Source: Selaginella moellendorffii
Taxonomy: Eukaryota > Streptophyta > Lycopodiopsida > Selaginellales > Selaginellaceae
Direction of reading: 5' to 3'
DNA length: 64,000 nucleotides
NCBI RefSeq assembly: GCF_000143415.4
Contig: NW_003314274.1
Location: 1,655,484 to 1,719,483, forward strand
Shown here: positions 34,714 through 44,812 of the stretch, in pieces
Position numbering within the stretch: position 1 is the first letter of the stretch
Layout: each line of letters begins with the position of its first letter
The notes under the pieces: model-generated
The model's input: the letters and a program-made list of their open reading frames with translations, nothing else
What the model was told of the DNA's origin: nothing
Databases searched by the model: none
Made by a program: the position numbers and the translations under genes

Positions 34714-34957
34714 TGGATATTATGTTCAATAGTAATAAAATATTTGAAGAATATTCTTTAAGTTTGACTATAATACTATTGTCTAGCTTAAATTTGCAGA
34801 TGTTTTGCAAAGCCTGTGTTTTGTGTTTGAGAACATTCTGTATTGAATTTTATTCATGATATTATAATCTTAAACCTTTTCTTACTACATTTCTTTTTTA
34901 CCTTTTTATTTTTTTCTGGTTGTTTCATTACAATTCTGGTGGCTGTTCCAACCAACT

Positions 34958-35400
34958 TCTCCTGTTATCAAAAGCATCTCATTGCGGCAGTCGCAAGAAG
35001 TTCAGCCTTCGGATCACGTTCAGCAAGAGAAACCACCCGCACTATATTTGATTGACTGGGAAGCTTATGAACAGCAAAAGTTCCCAGCAACAGAAGGCTG
35101 TCTCCGTCTGGAGTGAGTTGAATTCCAAACTCCGCTTGCTGCTGCGAAAATAATGTAAGCCAAATAGAAAGAAACACTGAACAAACGTTCAGAGAGTCTG
35201 CTCCAAAATTTTCGTAAGAATGCAGTGAAAAGGACTGTAGCAACGTTGCCTCCGATACCAAGTTGTTGTCAAGGGAAATACAGTTGTACACCGTGCTTCC
35301 CCAGAGGACCACAAGAGACGCAGATATCCACCTCCTGACTCCTTGCGTTGAGTGCCACGCAAAGAACTGAAAGTTCGTGCTCAAACGCAGCGACGGGTTT
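34958..35400 (-). pseudogene. WD40-like gene fragment in mosaic island
   Basis: Minus-strand pieces read AAFEHELSVLCVALNARSQE and GPLGKHGVQLYF near 35269-35370, then, after an intron-like gap, FGIQLTPDGDSLLLLGTFAV and AERDPKAELLATAAMRC at 34968-35135. The last piece is shared with the WD40 remnant near 14945-15012, including the non-coding TTTTGATAACAGGAG that follows. The frame ends immediately at a stop. Order relative to the kinase (kinase first, WD40 downstream) is the same in both loci, suggesting one ancestral neighbourhood. Confidence 0.5.
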
Positions 35401-36516
35401 TAGCATGTCCGAGCTAGTAAGCCGCTTGCTGATGGAACTAAAGCTAGTAAATACTCTCGACTGCTTGTCCAAATCGGTGGCTACGAGATCCTTTTGATCA
35501 GCTTCCGGCACTTTGGTCCACGTATCCGTAGTAGATACTTCTTGTTCGTTGATGGAACCAGACTTGTGGCCTGAAGCATTGTTGGAAGCATGCTTTTCCT
35601 GTTCGGTCGAAGTGTTTTCTCTTCGACTGTCCGCCACGTATGCTGGATTTCTAGATCAAGTAGCTCCACATCTCCCAGAATCTGGCACGTTTCTAGCCTT
35701 TCAAGTGTATCCGAACCAGTGTACCGCTTGTTGTCCAAATTATGGAGTGATCATCCAAAGCATTGCCTGCGGCGATCGTCAAATTCTTGTCGACAGTCTC
35801 AAGTTGCTTTACCAAGAGCTGGCTGGGCTGCACCGTGACATGTTCAAGCTCATTCGGGCTAGTCAGCTTGTACGTCGATGAAACCAGCGCCTCTGTGAAA
35901 GGTATTGACTTCGGGTATAAAGCATTGTTGGGAACTTGTTCGGCCGAAGTGTTCCTTATCGCTGCGTCAAGTGACTTGACATGTCCATCCTGGAACTTTT
36001 CGTCAGCAGAAGGCTCCGCTGGTAGCCTTTCAAGAGTATCCGAGATAGTGTACCGCTTGTTCTCCGAATCAGCACAATGGTCGTCCAAAGCATTGGCTGC
36101 TGTGATCGTCGAATCCTTTTGTACAGCCTCAAAGAGCTGGCTGGGCTGCGTCCTGACTTGTTCAAGCGCAAGCTTATTGACGATGACTATGGGTGACGAG
36201 GACTCGATTAAGTTTCCGCCAACACATTGTGTGTGCTCGTCGATATTCTTTGTTTGCTGAGATGTTTCGGCGTTGTCAACTTGGTTGATAGGCTCTTCAG
36301 CAATGGACTCCTCTCCAGCTTGACGCTCAACTGCGGTGGTAAGCTGCTTGTCGACGCTATGTCCAAGGGCAGTAGGTGCTTTTCGTTGGTTGTTAAAGAT
36401 ATTTGTTGTCATAGCCATCGTGTCACCTCCGTCGATCGGGTCTTTGGCTACAGAGGTCTCCAATGTGGTATTACCCATCCCAAAGCCTATAGGACTTTCC
36501 GCCACATCAACCATCG
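35380..36516 (-). repeat. Coding-like region of ~330-bp tandem repeats
   Basis: On the minus strand a frame of about 270 codons opens at 36512-36514 (MVDVAESPIGFGMGN) and is hydrophilic and acidic. It contains repeated blocks: QPSQLFEAVQKDSTITAANALDDH then QPSQLLVKQLETVDKNLTIAAGNALDDH, each near a DTLERL block. The same DNA blocks recur at a spacing of about 330 bp: near 35695 and 36025 (CTTTCAAG..GTATCCGA), near 35820 and 36140 (GAGCTGGCTGGGCTGC), and more weakly near 35550 and 35880. This indicates two to three tandem units of about 110 codons. Between units the reading frame shifts by one base near 35735 and again near 35640, so a single intact protein is not present without introns or indels. 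I do not recognise the protein. Confidence 0.5.
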
Positions 36517-36521
36517 AGTAA

Positions 36522-37457
36522 CTATCCTGCGAGAATTTTTTTCACGATCACATCCCCACCAGTGCTAGAAAACTTCCTTTTTACTCCGCAATGCCTCCTC
36601 CTGTGTGGCATTGCTGTTAAGATCTCCCCACTACCACAATGCTTGACGATCCAGGGATGTGCAAGCACAGCATCTAGAGTCACCCTCTTGCTCTGCTCCA
36701 CAGCTAGCATTCCCTGGATGAGATCCTCTGCTTCACATGATGCCAAATCACTCGGGAATGCTCCGGCTCTCAAAAAATCAAATTCGACTCTCGATCGATA
36801 CCCACTCAGCAGCTCGTACGCAATGACTCCCAGCCCCCACACGTCCACGGCCGCCGTGTAACTCGCTCGTGGTCCTCGGGCTCCATCACTCTTCACCGCT
36901 ACCACCTCGGGTGCCATGTACTTTGCTGTTCCACAATACTGCCGCATATCCCACTGCTTGTCCGTGGCCATGCCAAAATCTCCAATCACCACTTCGTCCA
37001 CTGCAGTGGCGTTGAGCCTCTCAAAGATGTTGTGAGGCTTGAGATCGCGGTGGACGACCCCTCTCGAGTGCATCCACTTGAGTGTCTCTGCTAGCGTTTT
37101 AATAGTCTTGGCTGCTTCTTCCTCAGTCACTGCCCCTCCATGGATCAATCGCTCTGCCAAGCTAGGGCCGCAAAGCTCCATCACGATGGTCCCATAGCAC
37201 CTCCCGCCCTCTCTCTCCCTCACAAAATCCTCAAAGGCGACGACTCCAGGGCAGACGCGAAGCTTAGACATGAGCCGAGCTTCGTTCTCGCCATTCCTCA
37301 TCGATTCAACCAATTTCCCCGCATACTTCTTGCCAGCCCTGCGACGAGCACTCAACAAATAGACCTGCCCTTCGCCGCCAGATCCCAGCTTCTCACCCCG
37401 CCTGTACAGCTTGAGGAGCTCACCACAGTCGTCCTCCCCAAACTCGCACGCCACCAT
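36522..37457 (-). CDS. Ser/Thr protein kinase, intact copy (CDPK/PEPCK-like fold)
   Basis: Single-exon gene of 311 aa starting at ATG 37455-37457. Complete kinase motifs: GSGGEGQVYLL P-loop, KKYAGK lysine, MELCGPSLAERL hinge, HRDLKPHN catalytic loop, GDFGMATD, YCGTAKYMAPE activation segment, DVWGLGVIAYELLSG, and HPWIVKH at the end of the C-lobe. The C-terminal tail is basic (MPHRRRHCGVKRKF). The protein consists of little more than the catalytic domain, as in PEPC-kinase-type members, but no specific substrate can be named. It lies inside the mosaic duplication island. The near-identical copy at 12917-13852 carries a TAG in mid-domain, so this is the only copy in the window able to make a full kinase. 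Confidence 0.85.
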   Translation of the reverse strand: MVACEFGEDDCGELLKLYRRGEKLGSGGEGQVYLLSARRRAGKKYAGKLVESMRNGENEARLMSKLRVCPGVVAFEDFVREREGGRCYGTIVMELCGPSLAERLIHGGAVTEEEAAKTIKTLAETLKWMHSRGVVHRDLKPHNIFERLNATAVDEVVIGDFGMATDKQWDMRQYCGTAKYMAPEVVAVKSDGARGPRASYTAAVDVWGLGVIAYELLSGYRSRVEFDFLRAGAFPSDLASCEAEDLIQGMLAVEQSKRVTLDAVLAHPWIVKHCGSGEILTAMPHRRRHCGVKRKFSSTGGDVIVKKILAG

Positions 37458-37599
37458 CGCTCGCCAATTTTTTGACCTAGCTTCTCGCTAACGGGTACAA
37501 ATCGACGGCTGGAATCGCGTTTAATCGACGGTGACGATCTTGTGAAAGACGGAAGCCCTAACCTGAATTTATTTCAAAACATTAGTCTGGATATACGCA

Positions 37600-37893
37600 T
37601 GCATCCTGTGTTTTACACGCTCTGTTGTGCCGCAGTGGCTCCTGCCGGATCAACCGCCCTCAAAGCACCACCAGCGCTATCAGAGCATTCACAAGGGACC
37701 AGCGGGATCACGACCATGTCTCCAATCAAAGGCCTGTACCTTGGCTCCGACTGGACGCATAGAACAGCAACAGAAGCGACCTAAAGAGGAAGAGGAAGCG
37801 CACTTACTTGGAAGAGTTGCTTCAAGTTGACAATATCCTTGATTGCAGCATCCACAATGAGGGTAAACCTGGTGCGGTCGCTCAGTTTCGGTG
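37600..37893 (-). pseudogene. Copy of the last two exons of the receptor-like kinase
   Basis: Minus-strand sequence matches exons 9-10 of the gene at 10629-12698 ([16 protein letters not shown], then the final exon), including the intervening intron. The gene order and orientation relative to the downstream kinase (36522-37457) are the same as in the 12.3-13.9 kb region. The final exon has a small internal rearrangement around 37680-37720. Without the rest of the gene it cannot function. Confidence 0.8.
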
Positions 37894-38148
37894 TCCTCTT
37901 GAGCATGTCGATGACGGTACGCAAATCAAATGCCCCGGATACGAGCCCAGCAGCAACGACAAAATATTTGAAGAGCGTCCACCACGAATTAGCCCGCTTT
38001 TCTGCCTTCCAGGCAGCCTTGCAATTCCTGGAGCACACACATTCTCACGTCTAACATGTCAAACAAATTAAAGCTTCTTGCAATAGCAAACCTTGACACC
38101 GTCACAAAGAACAAACATCTTCGTCAGTGAGCAATGTGAGTTATTTTG
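37894..38148 (-). pseudogene. Copy of exon 2 end and exon 3 of the uncharacterised gene
   Basis: Minus-strand sequence matches 20795-21020 of the uncharacterised gene: the end of exon 2, the intron, and exon 3 (WWTLFKYFVVAAGLVSGAF, then LRTVIDMLKRT). At 37893 it switches directly to receptor-kinase exon 9 sequence, and at about 38148 to omega-amidase sequence. Introns are retained, so the copy was made at the DNA level. Confidence 0.8.
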
Positions 38149-38815
38149 CTTGTCGTAATGCCTGTAGGACCTTACCCGAATCAACAACAGTATACTTATG
38201 GCCAGGCCCCAGTGTGTCCGATTCTTTGAGCTGTATGGTATATCGATGTCAAAAAAAGTGAACCTGGTGTGAAAGAGGGCTGAGAAAAAACCGTAGACAA
38301 CGCGTCAGAAAAGCAAACCTTCCGATGTTTACCTTTTATTAGAGAGCCATCTTTCCCGTAGATGCAGCAAGTATTGTAGAGATGATCGCCACGTCATTCC
38401 GCTATGGAGCCACCGATTATGGTAACCTCCTTACTCTTTGCCATGTCCGAAAGCATTTTGGAAGAGGGAGAATCGCCTGCATAGATTGGAAAGCTCGCGT
38501 TTGAGTATGGACAATTCCCCATTTCCTGTAAGACATTCTCCTTATGACTGAACAGAGAACTACAAAACTTAACTAGAAGAAGGATCAGCTTGCTGCCGCC
38601 ATCAGCAGCCGTCTGGATAGCTTCACGAGCATGCCTGATGTTCTGTTCCTTGTCTGCGTAAATCGAAAGATGACAAACGGCGAGCTTGAACTGCCAGAAA
38701 AACGAAAATAATGTGCAGATGGCACTAAAACTTCCACTCACCTTGCTCCTGCACGCGCGGTGGTCACAACTCAAAACATCCCCGTTGGATCTCGTCCTGC
38801 AATCCAAGGAACCTC
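38149..38815 (-). pseudogene. Truncated copy of the omega-amidase gene (5' half)
   Basis: Minus-strand sequence matches 17540-18405 of the omega-amidase gene with introns: [41 protein letters not shown], and [15 protein letters not shown]. Most of the first exon, including the start codon and targeting peptide, is deleted (about 38740-38790). An internal deletion removes a few codons before GDSPSS, and SIAE is followed by a stop at 38394-38396. The copy ends near the intron after the fourth exon, where it joins the fragment of the uncharacterised gene. The active-site cysteine exon is absent. Confidence 0.85.
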
Positions 38816-38844
38816 TTAAAACAAAACGAAGTGGCTATATAGCA

Positions 38845-39483
38845 ACCACATTACCTGTGGCCATGGTAACCTTGCCACCTTGTCGGGAATCCCTACTCTA
38901 TCCGAATTGCCGCTTCCATGTACAACAAAAGCACCACCACAACCAAGTAGCACTTTGCTCTCGTCTTAAGCCATCCCCGAGTTCAGTCCAGACGGTCGAC
39001 CAAAACTGAGAATGGAGCATCTCAATCTGCTGATAACGTTTCTCCTCCAGAGGTTGACGTTGTGTTGGAGCAGGCCATGCTAGTCTCCCGGGAGCACGAC
39101 GCTTGCACAAAGAAGGCGTCACATTCTAGCTGCTTGAAGCGTCCGATGGAGTTGGAGATCGAGTGAGAAGTGACACCGTCCAAGGCTACGTCCCGGACAG
39201 GGGCTTCCAGATCTTCATATCCGCATATCCGGAGGCTGCAGAAGTTCTCGCCTACCATGCGCTGGAGCTCAAGAACTTTTATGCTGGAGCCTTTGTCTGG
39301 TTTGACGTATGGTTTCACTAAGTTGCAGACCTGGTTACTGTCGCTTGGTAATCCGATTGGTACTGTCCTGGACAAAATCGTCGTTGGCATTGTCACGCTT
39401 CAAGCAGCATCACAACCATTTGAGAAACTTCTCTCAGCACCTGAAGTAGAGATCGTAGAAAAGTTGAAGACCGACAGCTTTTC
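38845..39483 (+). pseudogene. Truncated copy of the FAD amine oxidase gene (5' third)
   Basis: Plus-strand sequence matches the 5' part of the gene at 15966-17492, reversed in orientation. The start ATG is changed to ATA near 38839-38841, there is a frameshift and a deletion around the Rossmann motif (39060-39130), and the copy ends near 39480 at sequence corresponding to about 16820. Readable blocks include VQGYVPDRGFQIF-like sequence in one frame and LLSLGNPIGTVLDKI further on. It keeps the divergent arrangement with the omega-amidase fragment found at the source locus. Confidence 0.85.
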
Positions 39484-39489
39484 CTTTTC

Positions 39490-40278
39490 TCTTTTAAGCC
39501 TAATCACCATACTCCAGCTATTCAAGCCAAATTACGTTGCTTACAACTTTCAACTCACTATTCATACCACTCACCACTCATACTATGCCCACACTGTTTG
39601 TAGCTTGCCACTCATCTCGCTCATGCTGCTTACAATAGATAGATCGAAACTCATAGCTTGCATATAGTCATTGTAAACTTAGCATAAGGGATAATATAGA
39701 AGATGACATGTATCAAAAGGAATATTCTCACAAGACATTTAGTTTGCATTTGAGCTGTAGGACCTTTCAAGTGGTTCATAGCTTCACTAGTAAATTAGCT
39801 AAAAAAGAGAGAGAGAAGGTTTTGGATCCACCTAATGTGTGAGATTGTGGATGGCAAGAACACTGGGAATCTTTGTACAAAGAGTGAATCAAGATTGCCA
39901 AATGAAAACACATTCATGCAATGCTTGAGAAAATAGATTAAAAAACACTCATATACTAAAAAAATTTAGGACTTCATCCCCAGCATCACCTAGAATGCTG
40001 CAACACTTAATTGCATTGCAACCAATTAATCAATATGAAAGACCCAGCTTGTCTCTAATATCATTCAAGGGTATTTCTAATCAGTCACATATGCTGCATA
40101 ATAATCTTTATAGTCAAGTATGATGGGAAGTTCATCCTGTTCTATAATCATATTAGACATATAAAGAAATGCATTAGTGTACATGAGTAACAATTATCTT
40201 CAATGTTTCTTGTTGAACTCTAACTTTTGATTAGGATCCATACTAATGTTTAAGGAAAAAATATCTAGAAATAAATAT
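39490..40278. other. AT-rich interval, no gene seen
   Basis: The mosaic duplication ends abruptly near 39483 and AT-rich sequence without reading frames continues to the left LTR at 40279. No terminal structures of a DNA transposon were recognised at the boundary. Confidence 0.45.
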
Positions 40279-40453
40279 TGTGAGTGCATGGAATATAAAA
40301 AGGGAATATAGAAATGTGCATATCAATTAGCCCAAAAACCCTAGCTTATATACATGAGCGAGTGATCCGGATTAAAACCAATCCGACGGCTACCAAAATC
40401 CCATTACGCTAATATTAGTATACGGCATTGTAGCCGTACACTTAGCCTTTACA
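40279..40453 (-). repeat. 3' LTR of outer element
   Basis: 175-bp repeat TGTGAG...TTACA, paired with 51825-51999. Preceded by AATAT. It contains the palindromic-looking GCATTGTAGCC region shared by both copies. At the internal side lies the polypurine tract (complement of CATCCCCTCCTCTC). Confidence 0.88.
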
Positions 40454-40599
40454 TCATCCCCTCCTCTCGGAATAATGAAAGACCATCAGGGTTCTCTTGT
40501 AGATGGGCCAGGATCTGGAGGAACATTAGGAGGAGGCAATGGCAAATCTATACATGGTATTAACCGCTCTTGATCCCTTTGTATGAAGCGCTGCACATG

Positions 40600-41660
40600 C
40601 ACAATCGCTAAAGGATTGGCCTGCTAGATGTCATGCCGAACCTCATAAACTTGTGGTCCAACTTGCCGCAACACCCGATACGGTTCTTTCCACTGTGCAA
40701 GGAGCCCCTTAGATAAACCATGTGCCGTAAGATGGGGAAAACAGACTAACACAAAATCATCCACTTTGTACTCTGTAGGTGGATGATGATGGGAGTTGTA
40801 GAGCCATTGTTGTCCCACTTGTATGTGGCCTAAGTGTTCGGCAGACTCTGCTCGGACAAGTGGAAGAATGCTTGTCAAATATTGATGACCTAGCCTCTGC
40901 AACTCGTGGCAATCGCGAAGGTAAACCCAGCTCCGTTGGTAATATTGGATCATAACCATATAGGAGTTTATATGGTGAAGCACCAATAGAACTCTACACC
41001 CCAGTGACATATGCATACCGAAAAGACGGCAAATAACCATCCCAATCTGAATGCTGAAAGTTCACATACTTCGCAATCATCCCCTTGAACGTCCGAACGA
41101 GCCGTTCCACTAGACCGTCTGATTGTGGATGATAAGCACTCGTGAAAGTGTGGCAAATCCCCAACCGAGACGTCAAAACATGAAATGCCTCAACCATAAA
41201 TGCGGGACCATTATCTGAAAGAATTCGCTTTGGACAAGAATGCTGGAACACCACTCGATTGAGGAGGAATTATCCAACAGCAGTTGCAGAGGCGCTAGCA
41301 AAAGCACTAACTTCCACCTAACGAGTCAAATAGTTAGAAGCAATAATAATATACTCATTGCCAGCAGTCGACTGTGGAAAAGGTCTCATAAGATCAAATG
41401 CCACCAACTCAAACGGACAGGAAAACTGCAATTGACTCCAACCGTCCTTCCATAGCCCAAGGGGGAGTATTACGAGCTTGGCACCAAACGCAGCTATGCA
41501 CATATCGGATAATATCACGTCGCATCTCCGGCCAATAAAAAGACCTGCGTAGCTTCTCAATTACACGACAATGTCCCATATGCCCACCTAGAATAGGAGA
41601 ATCATGGTAAGCATGAAGAAACTGTGGAATAAAGATAGAAGGCACCACCAGTCATAAATG
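40600..41660 (-). pseudogene. Outer element: integrase and C-terminal region
   Basis: The zinc-binding HHCC domain is visible (HAYHDSPILGGHMGH, then CVWCQA) at about 41500-41620. The catalytic core has its first Asp in LVAFDLMRPFP near 41400, the second in LSDNGPAF near 41215, and the third acidic residue in SDGLVERLVRTFKG near 41110. The C-terminal domain includes KVDDFVLV and WKEPYRVL near 40690-40770. At least two frame changes separate these parts (near 41270 and 40990), so no functional integrase is encoded. Confidence 0.88.
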
Positions 41661-42855
41661 ATCATCAGGATCTGTCCCCACAAAATAAAGAAGGCCATCT
41701 TCAAAATGATATTGAGAATGTAAATGCCGGAAAGACAAGTCATCAGCAAGTGATGTAGAATTCTCAAACCCATCTCGAAGCCTTCGAATCCAAGGCTCAA
41801 TCTTTTAAGCCTCGTGAACTTCATCAAACAAAGGTAGATCTTGCTCTGCACCTTGTGGACACTAAATGTCGGCCATCGGTACTTGCCAGTACCCAGAAGC
41901 AAGATCTAGCTTGGTGAACTAATGACTTCGCCCCAGATGATCCAAGAGATCAGCAGTGTGAGGAAGAGGGTACACATTCGGGATTGTTACGTCATTTAAC
42001 GAACGATAGTCGATGCAAAAATGAATACTCCTATCAAGCTTCGTCACAAGATGAGGTTCACATGCCCAAGGACTCTGCGACTTCCGAATAACACCCTTCT
42101 CCAACATCTCCTTGACATTTGCATGTAAAATCTTGATCTCCTGTGGTGACCGACGACAAATAGGAACCTTCATTGGACGAGCATCCCCAGTTGGAATCGG
42201 ATGACGTGTGGCAATCTTGGCTCCAGACGATAGGTCAAAGTCAAAGAGATTAGAATATTCCTTCATAAGCCGATCAACTACTGCAACACAAAGATCGTCG
42301 GAGGGATCGGAAAAGGGAAGAGCAGAACAAGATGGAAACATAGGAGGAAATAGTGGGGAAACAAAAGTAATGGAAGCAGAGGTAGAAGTAGAGGGATGAA
42401 GAGGTATGGAAGTGAGAGGAATGGATGAAACATAAGGAAGTATGAGACAAGGGGGAGAAGCCTCAAAGTCACACTTGGCATGATTGCGTTGCAACCAATC
42501 CATACCAAGAATGAGGTCAAAAGCTTGACTCGGCACCACCCGCAACGACTACAACTCAAGCTCGAGATCGCCCACACACACAACCAGGTCTGCCTCATCC
42601 CGTGCACATGCATGTATACGGCCGTTGCCATAAAGAATGAAAACTAGTTCCGCCGCACGACGCAAGTGTAGACGATAATGTGTGGTAACAGGTCGAGCAA
42701 TAGAAGATAAACTCGAACCTGTATCAACCAACACAGAGAGAATAATAGGAGACTTCTTGTTATAAAGACGACCTTGGAAAGTAAACACTGGATGAACTGG
42801 TGCCGAGTGAACCCCTTCATGATACTCCCGAAAGAAATATGGAGGGGTCACTGAC
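41660..42855 (-). pseudogene. Outer element: aspartic protease and truncated reverse transcriptase
   Basis: The retroviral-type protease active site is at VDTGSSLSSI near 42710-42740, and a second conserved part (FDLILGMDWL) is near 42500. The RT begins with EMLEKGVIRKSQSPWA and FCIDYRSLND near 42000-42110 and reaches YPLPHTADLLDHLG. After about 41870 the sequence jumps to the linker preceding integrase. The YxDD active-site block and the whole RNase H domain are missing, implying an internal deletion of more than 1 kb. Confidence 0.85.
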
Positions 42856-43666
42856 TTATTCGCGCAAGATCCCTCTGTTACTCATGCGACTCCTCGTTTC
42901 CCGAATGCATCTCAGTGTCCAAACCTTCCATTGCAACAGCACCAACGGGACATTGCTGATGCCAAGGTCTCCACCAGGAAATGGAGGTCGCCAGTCCGGA
43001 AAATGCCGACAACGCCGATAAGTATGACCAACTTCATCACATGCCCAGCAACGAACATCACGGCCATGACCATGTCCTCACCCTTGACCTTGGACTCGAG
43101 CAGCAACAACATCAACCTCCATTGGAACAAGACCATCACCCACAGGAAGTGGAGCTGAAAGACGTGCAACGAGAAGTGGAAGAGGTGACGTTTCATAACG
43201 TTGTGCCAAGTGAAGAGCATCGTCAAGGGTGGCAGGAGCAAGTGCATGCACAAGTCCGACAAGATCTTGACGAAGTGCTAGCCACAACATTCCTAGCTTG
43301 ATCCGCTCCGACATATGTGGCTCCGCACGAAGCAAAAGACTTCGGAAACAAACACCAAATTGCATCACTGACTCAGATGGCCCTTGGCGAAAACGATGCA
43401 ATTGTTGGAAAACATCATCACAGTCATTTGCATGTCCGAAGGCGCGTTTGAAGACATCCGGAAGAACACTCCAATCCCCGCAAGTGGCTGCTCCCAAACC
43501 ATTGTACCATTGCAATGCCGTCCCTTGGAGACACATGGGAAACTCACGCAAACGTCAAGCATCATCCCAAGAATGATATGTGGCAATCACCGTAAAGTGA
43601 TCGAACCAATGGTACACATCATCCCCAGGATTCCTGCGAATGAACTCCGGCCGAACGATAGGATTG
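42856..43666 (-). pseudogene. Outer element: gag (main part)
   Basis: The retrotransposon gag core reads LQGTALQWYNGL and RFRQGPSESVMQF, followed by a CCHC zinc knuckle (CWACDEVGHTYRRC) near 42995-43050. The frame has stops and shifts. The N-terminal end of gag lies on the other side of the inner element at 51449-51591, where its ATG is at 51589-51591. Confidence 0.8.
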
Positions 43667-44812
43667 TGTAGCGCACGTGGTTTTGACCCTTTATCCTATG
43701 GTGATTTACCATAGGATAACACCATGAAGCAGAACCTAAACCCTCTTTGTGCCACGTGATAGATGCCACATGTCACATGCCACGTGTCCATGCCACGTGT
43801 CCATAGGAACCCGAGGTTCAGGGCCTTGGGCCACTGAACGAAGGAATAATGCCAAACTCCCAAGCATGGAGCCAAGGAGTGATGGAACCGGACCACAAAG
43901 CAACTCCCGAGCATTTAGCCCAAGGAGCGAAGGGACAGGAGCCCGAAGCGACATGGAACAGTCCTAAAGCAACCAGCATCCTAATGCCAGGACCAGCACG
44001 CAAAACGAAGCCAAACGGAGTCTGGCACTATTTTTGCATACCGGTGGCCTAACGTGAGGATATGGGTACTCCACCAGTTAGCATGGAATGGAACTTGGGC
44101 TTAGACCCAAGCCGGATGCAGAACAAGGACAGGCACGCAAGCGAGAGCTAGACTATGCCTCAGGTTGGTCGGCCATGCCCGACCTACCCACTATCCCTAC
44201 TATACATTTGGAACCCCCCACAGCCCCCCCTCCCTTGAGGAACACACGCTTTGGGCTTTCACCCCAAGCCTCCCTTAGTATTAGGAGTTAGTCTCTGGGA
44301 CAAGCTCAAAACTTGCTAAATATGGAATGGCGCTAAAATGCGAATTTGGACACGGGACAAACACCATTGTGTTCAAGCCGATCTCTACATTCCGTAAATA
44401 TGCCAAATGAGCAAATCTAGACACTTTCCATAAATAGCATTTAGGACCGAAATGAGACTAACACAAAGGGCATGATAGCGAGGGTGTTTGGCAAACACGG
44501 TAAGCTATCATCCAACGACATTGAGGGACCAATCTCAATACGCGAGGGTTCTTGTTACTAGCAAGTGCAAGACAAAACGAGACGGGAACTCCTTACCGGT
44601 TAAGTATGCTTAGCTAATAATACGTAGGAATTCCATCCTTATGCTCGTCCGGTCTAAGTACACTCGAAATGCCCAGTTAACTCCACTAACACAAGAGGGA
44701 CTGATAAAGGGTCCAGCAATACCGACCTCCTGCCGTCGTGGCAGTAAGGTAAGAGTGTCCGTAAGGACTATCCGACAGGTAACTTTCGATACCTGAAGTC
44801 ACATTCGCGACA
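43667..44812 (-). repeat. 3' LTR of inner element
   Basis: 1,146-bp LTR. Near its TG end it carries a perfect 12-bp inverted repeat (TTATCCTATGGT, loop GATTT) at 43691-43719 and several CACGTG or CACGTGT motifs between 43750 and 43805. It is followed directly by the polypurine tract on the internal side. Confidence 0.9.

Noticed and set aside
34958-39483. Helitron or TIR-transposon termini bounding the mosaic island
   Set aside because: I looked for a 3' hairpin with CTRR, a 5' TC end and inverted repeats at the edges and could not point to any convincingly, so no element type is claimed.
43749-43967. Open frames of 60-75 codons repeated in both inner LTRs (also near 50364-50582)
   Set aside because: They overlap each other on both strands, follow the LTR duplication, and have no family character.
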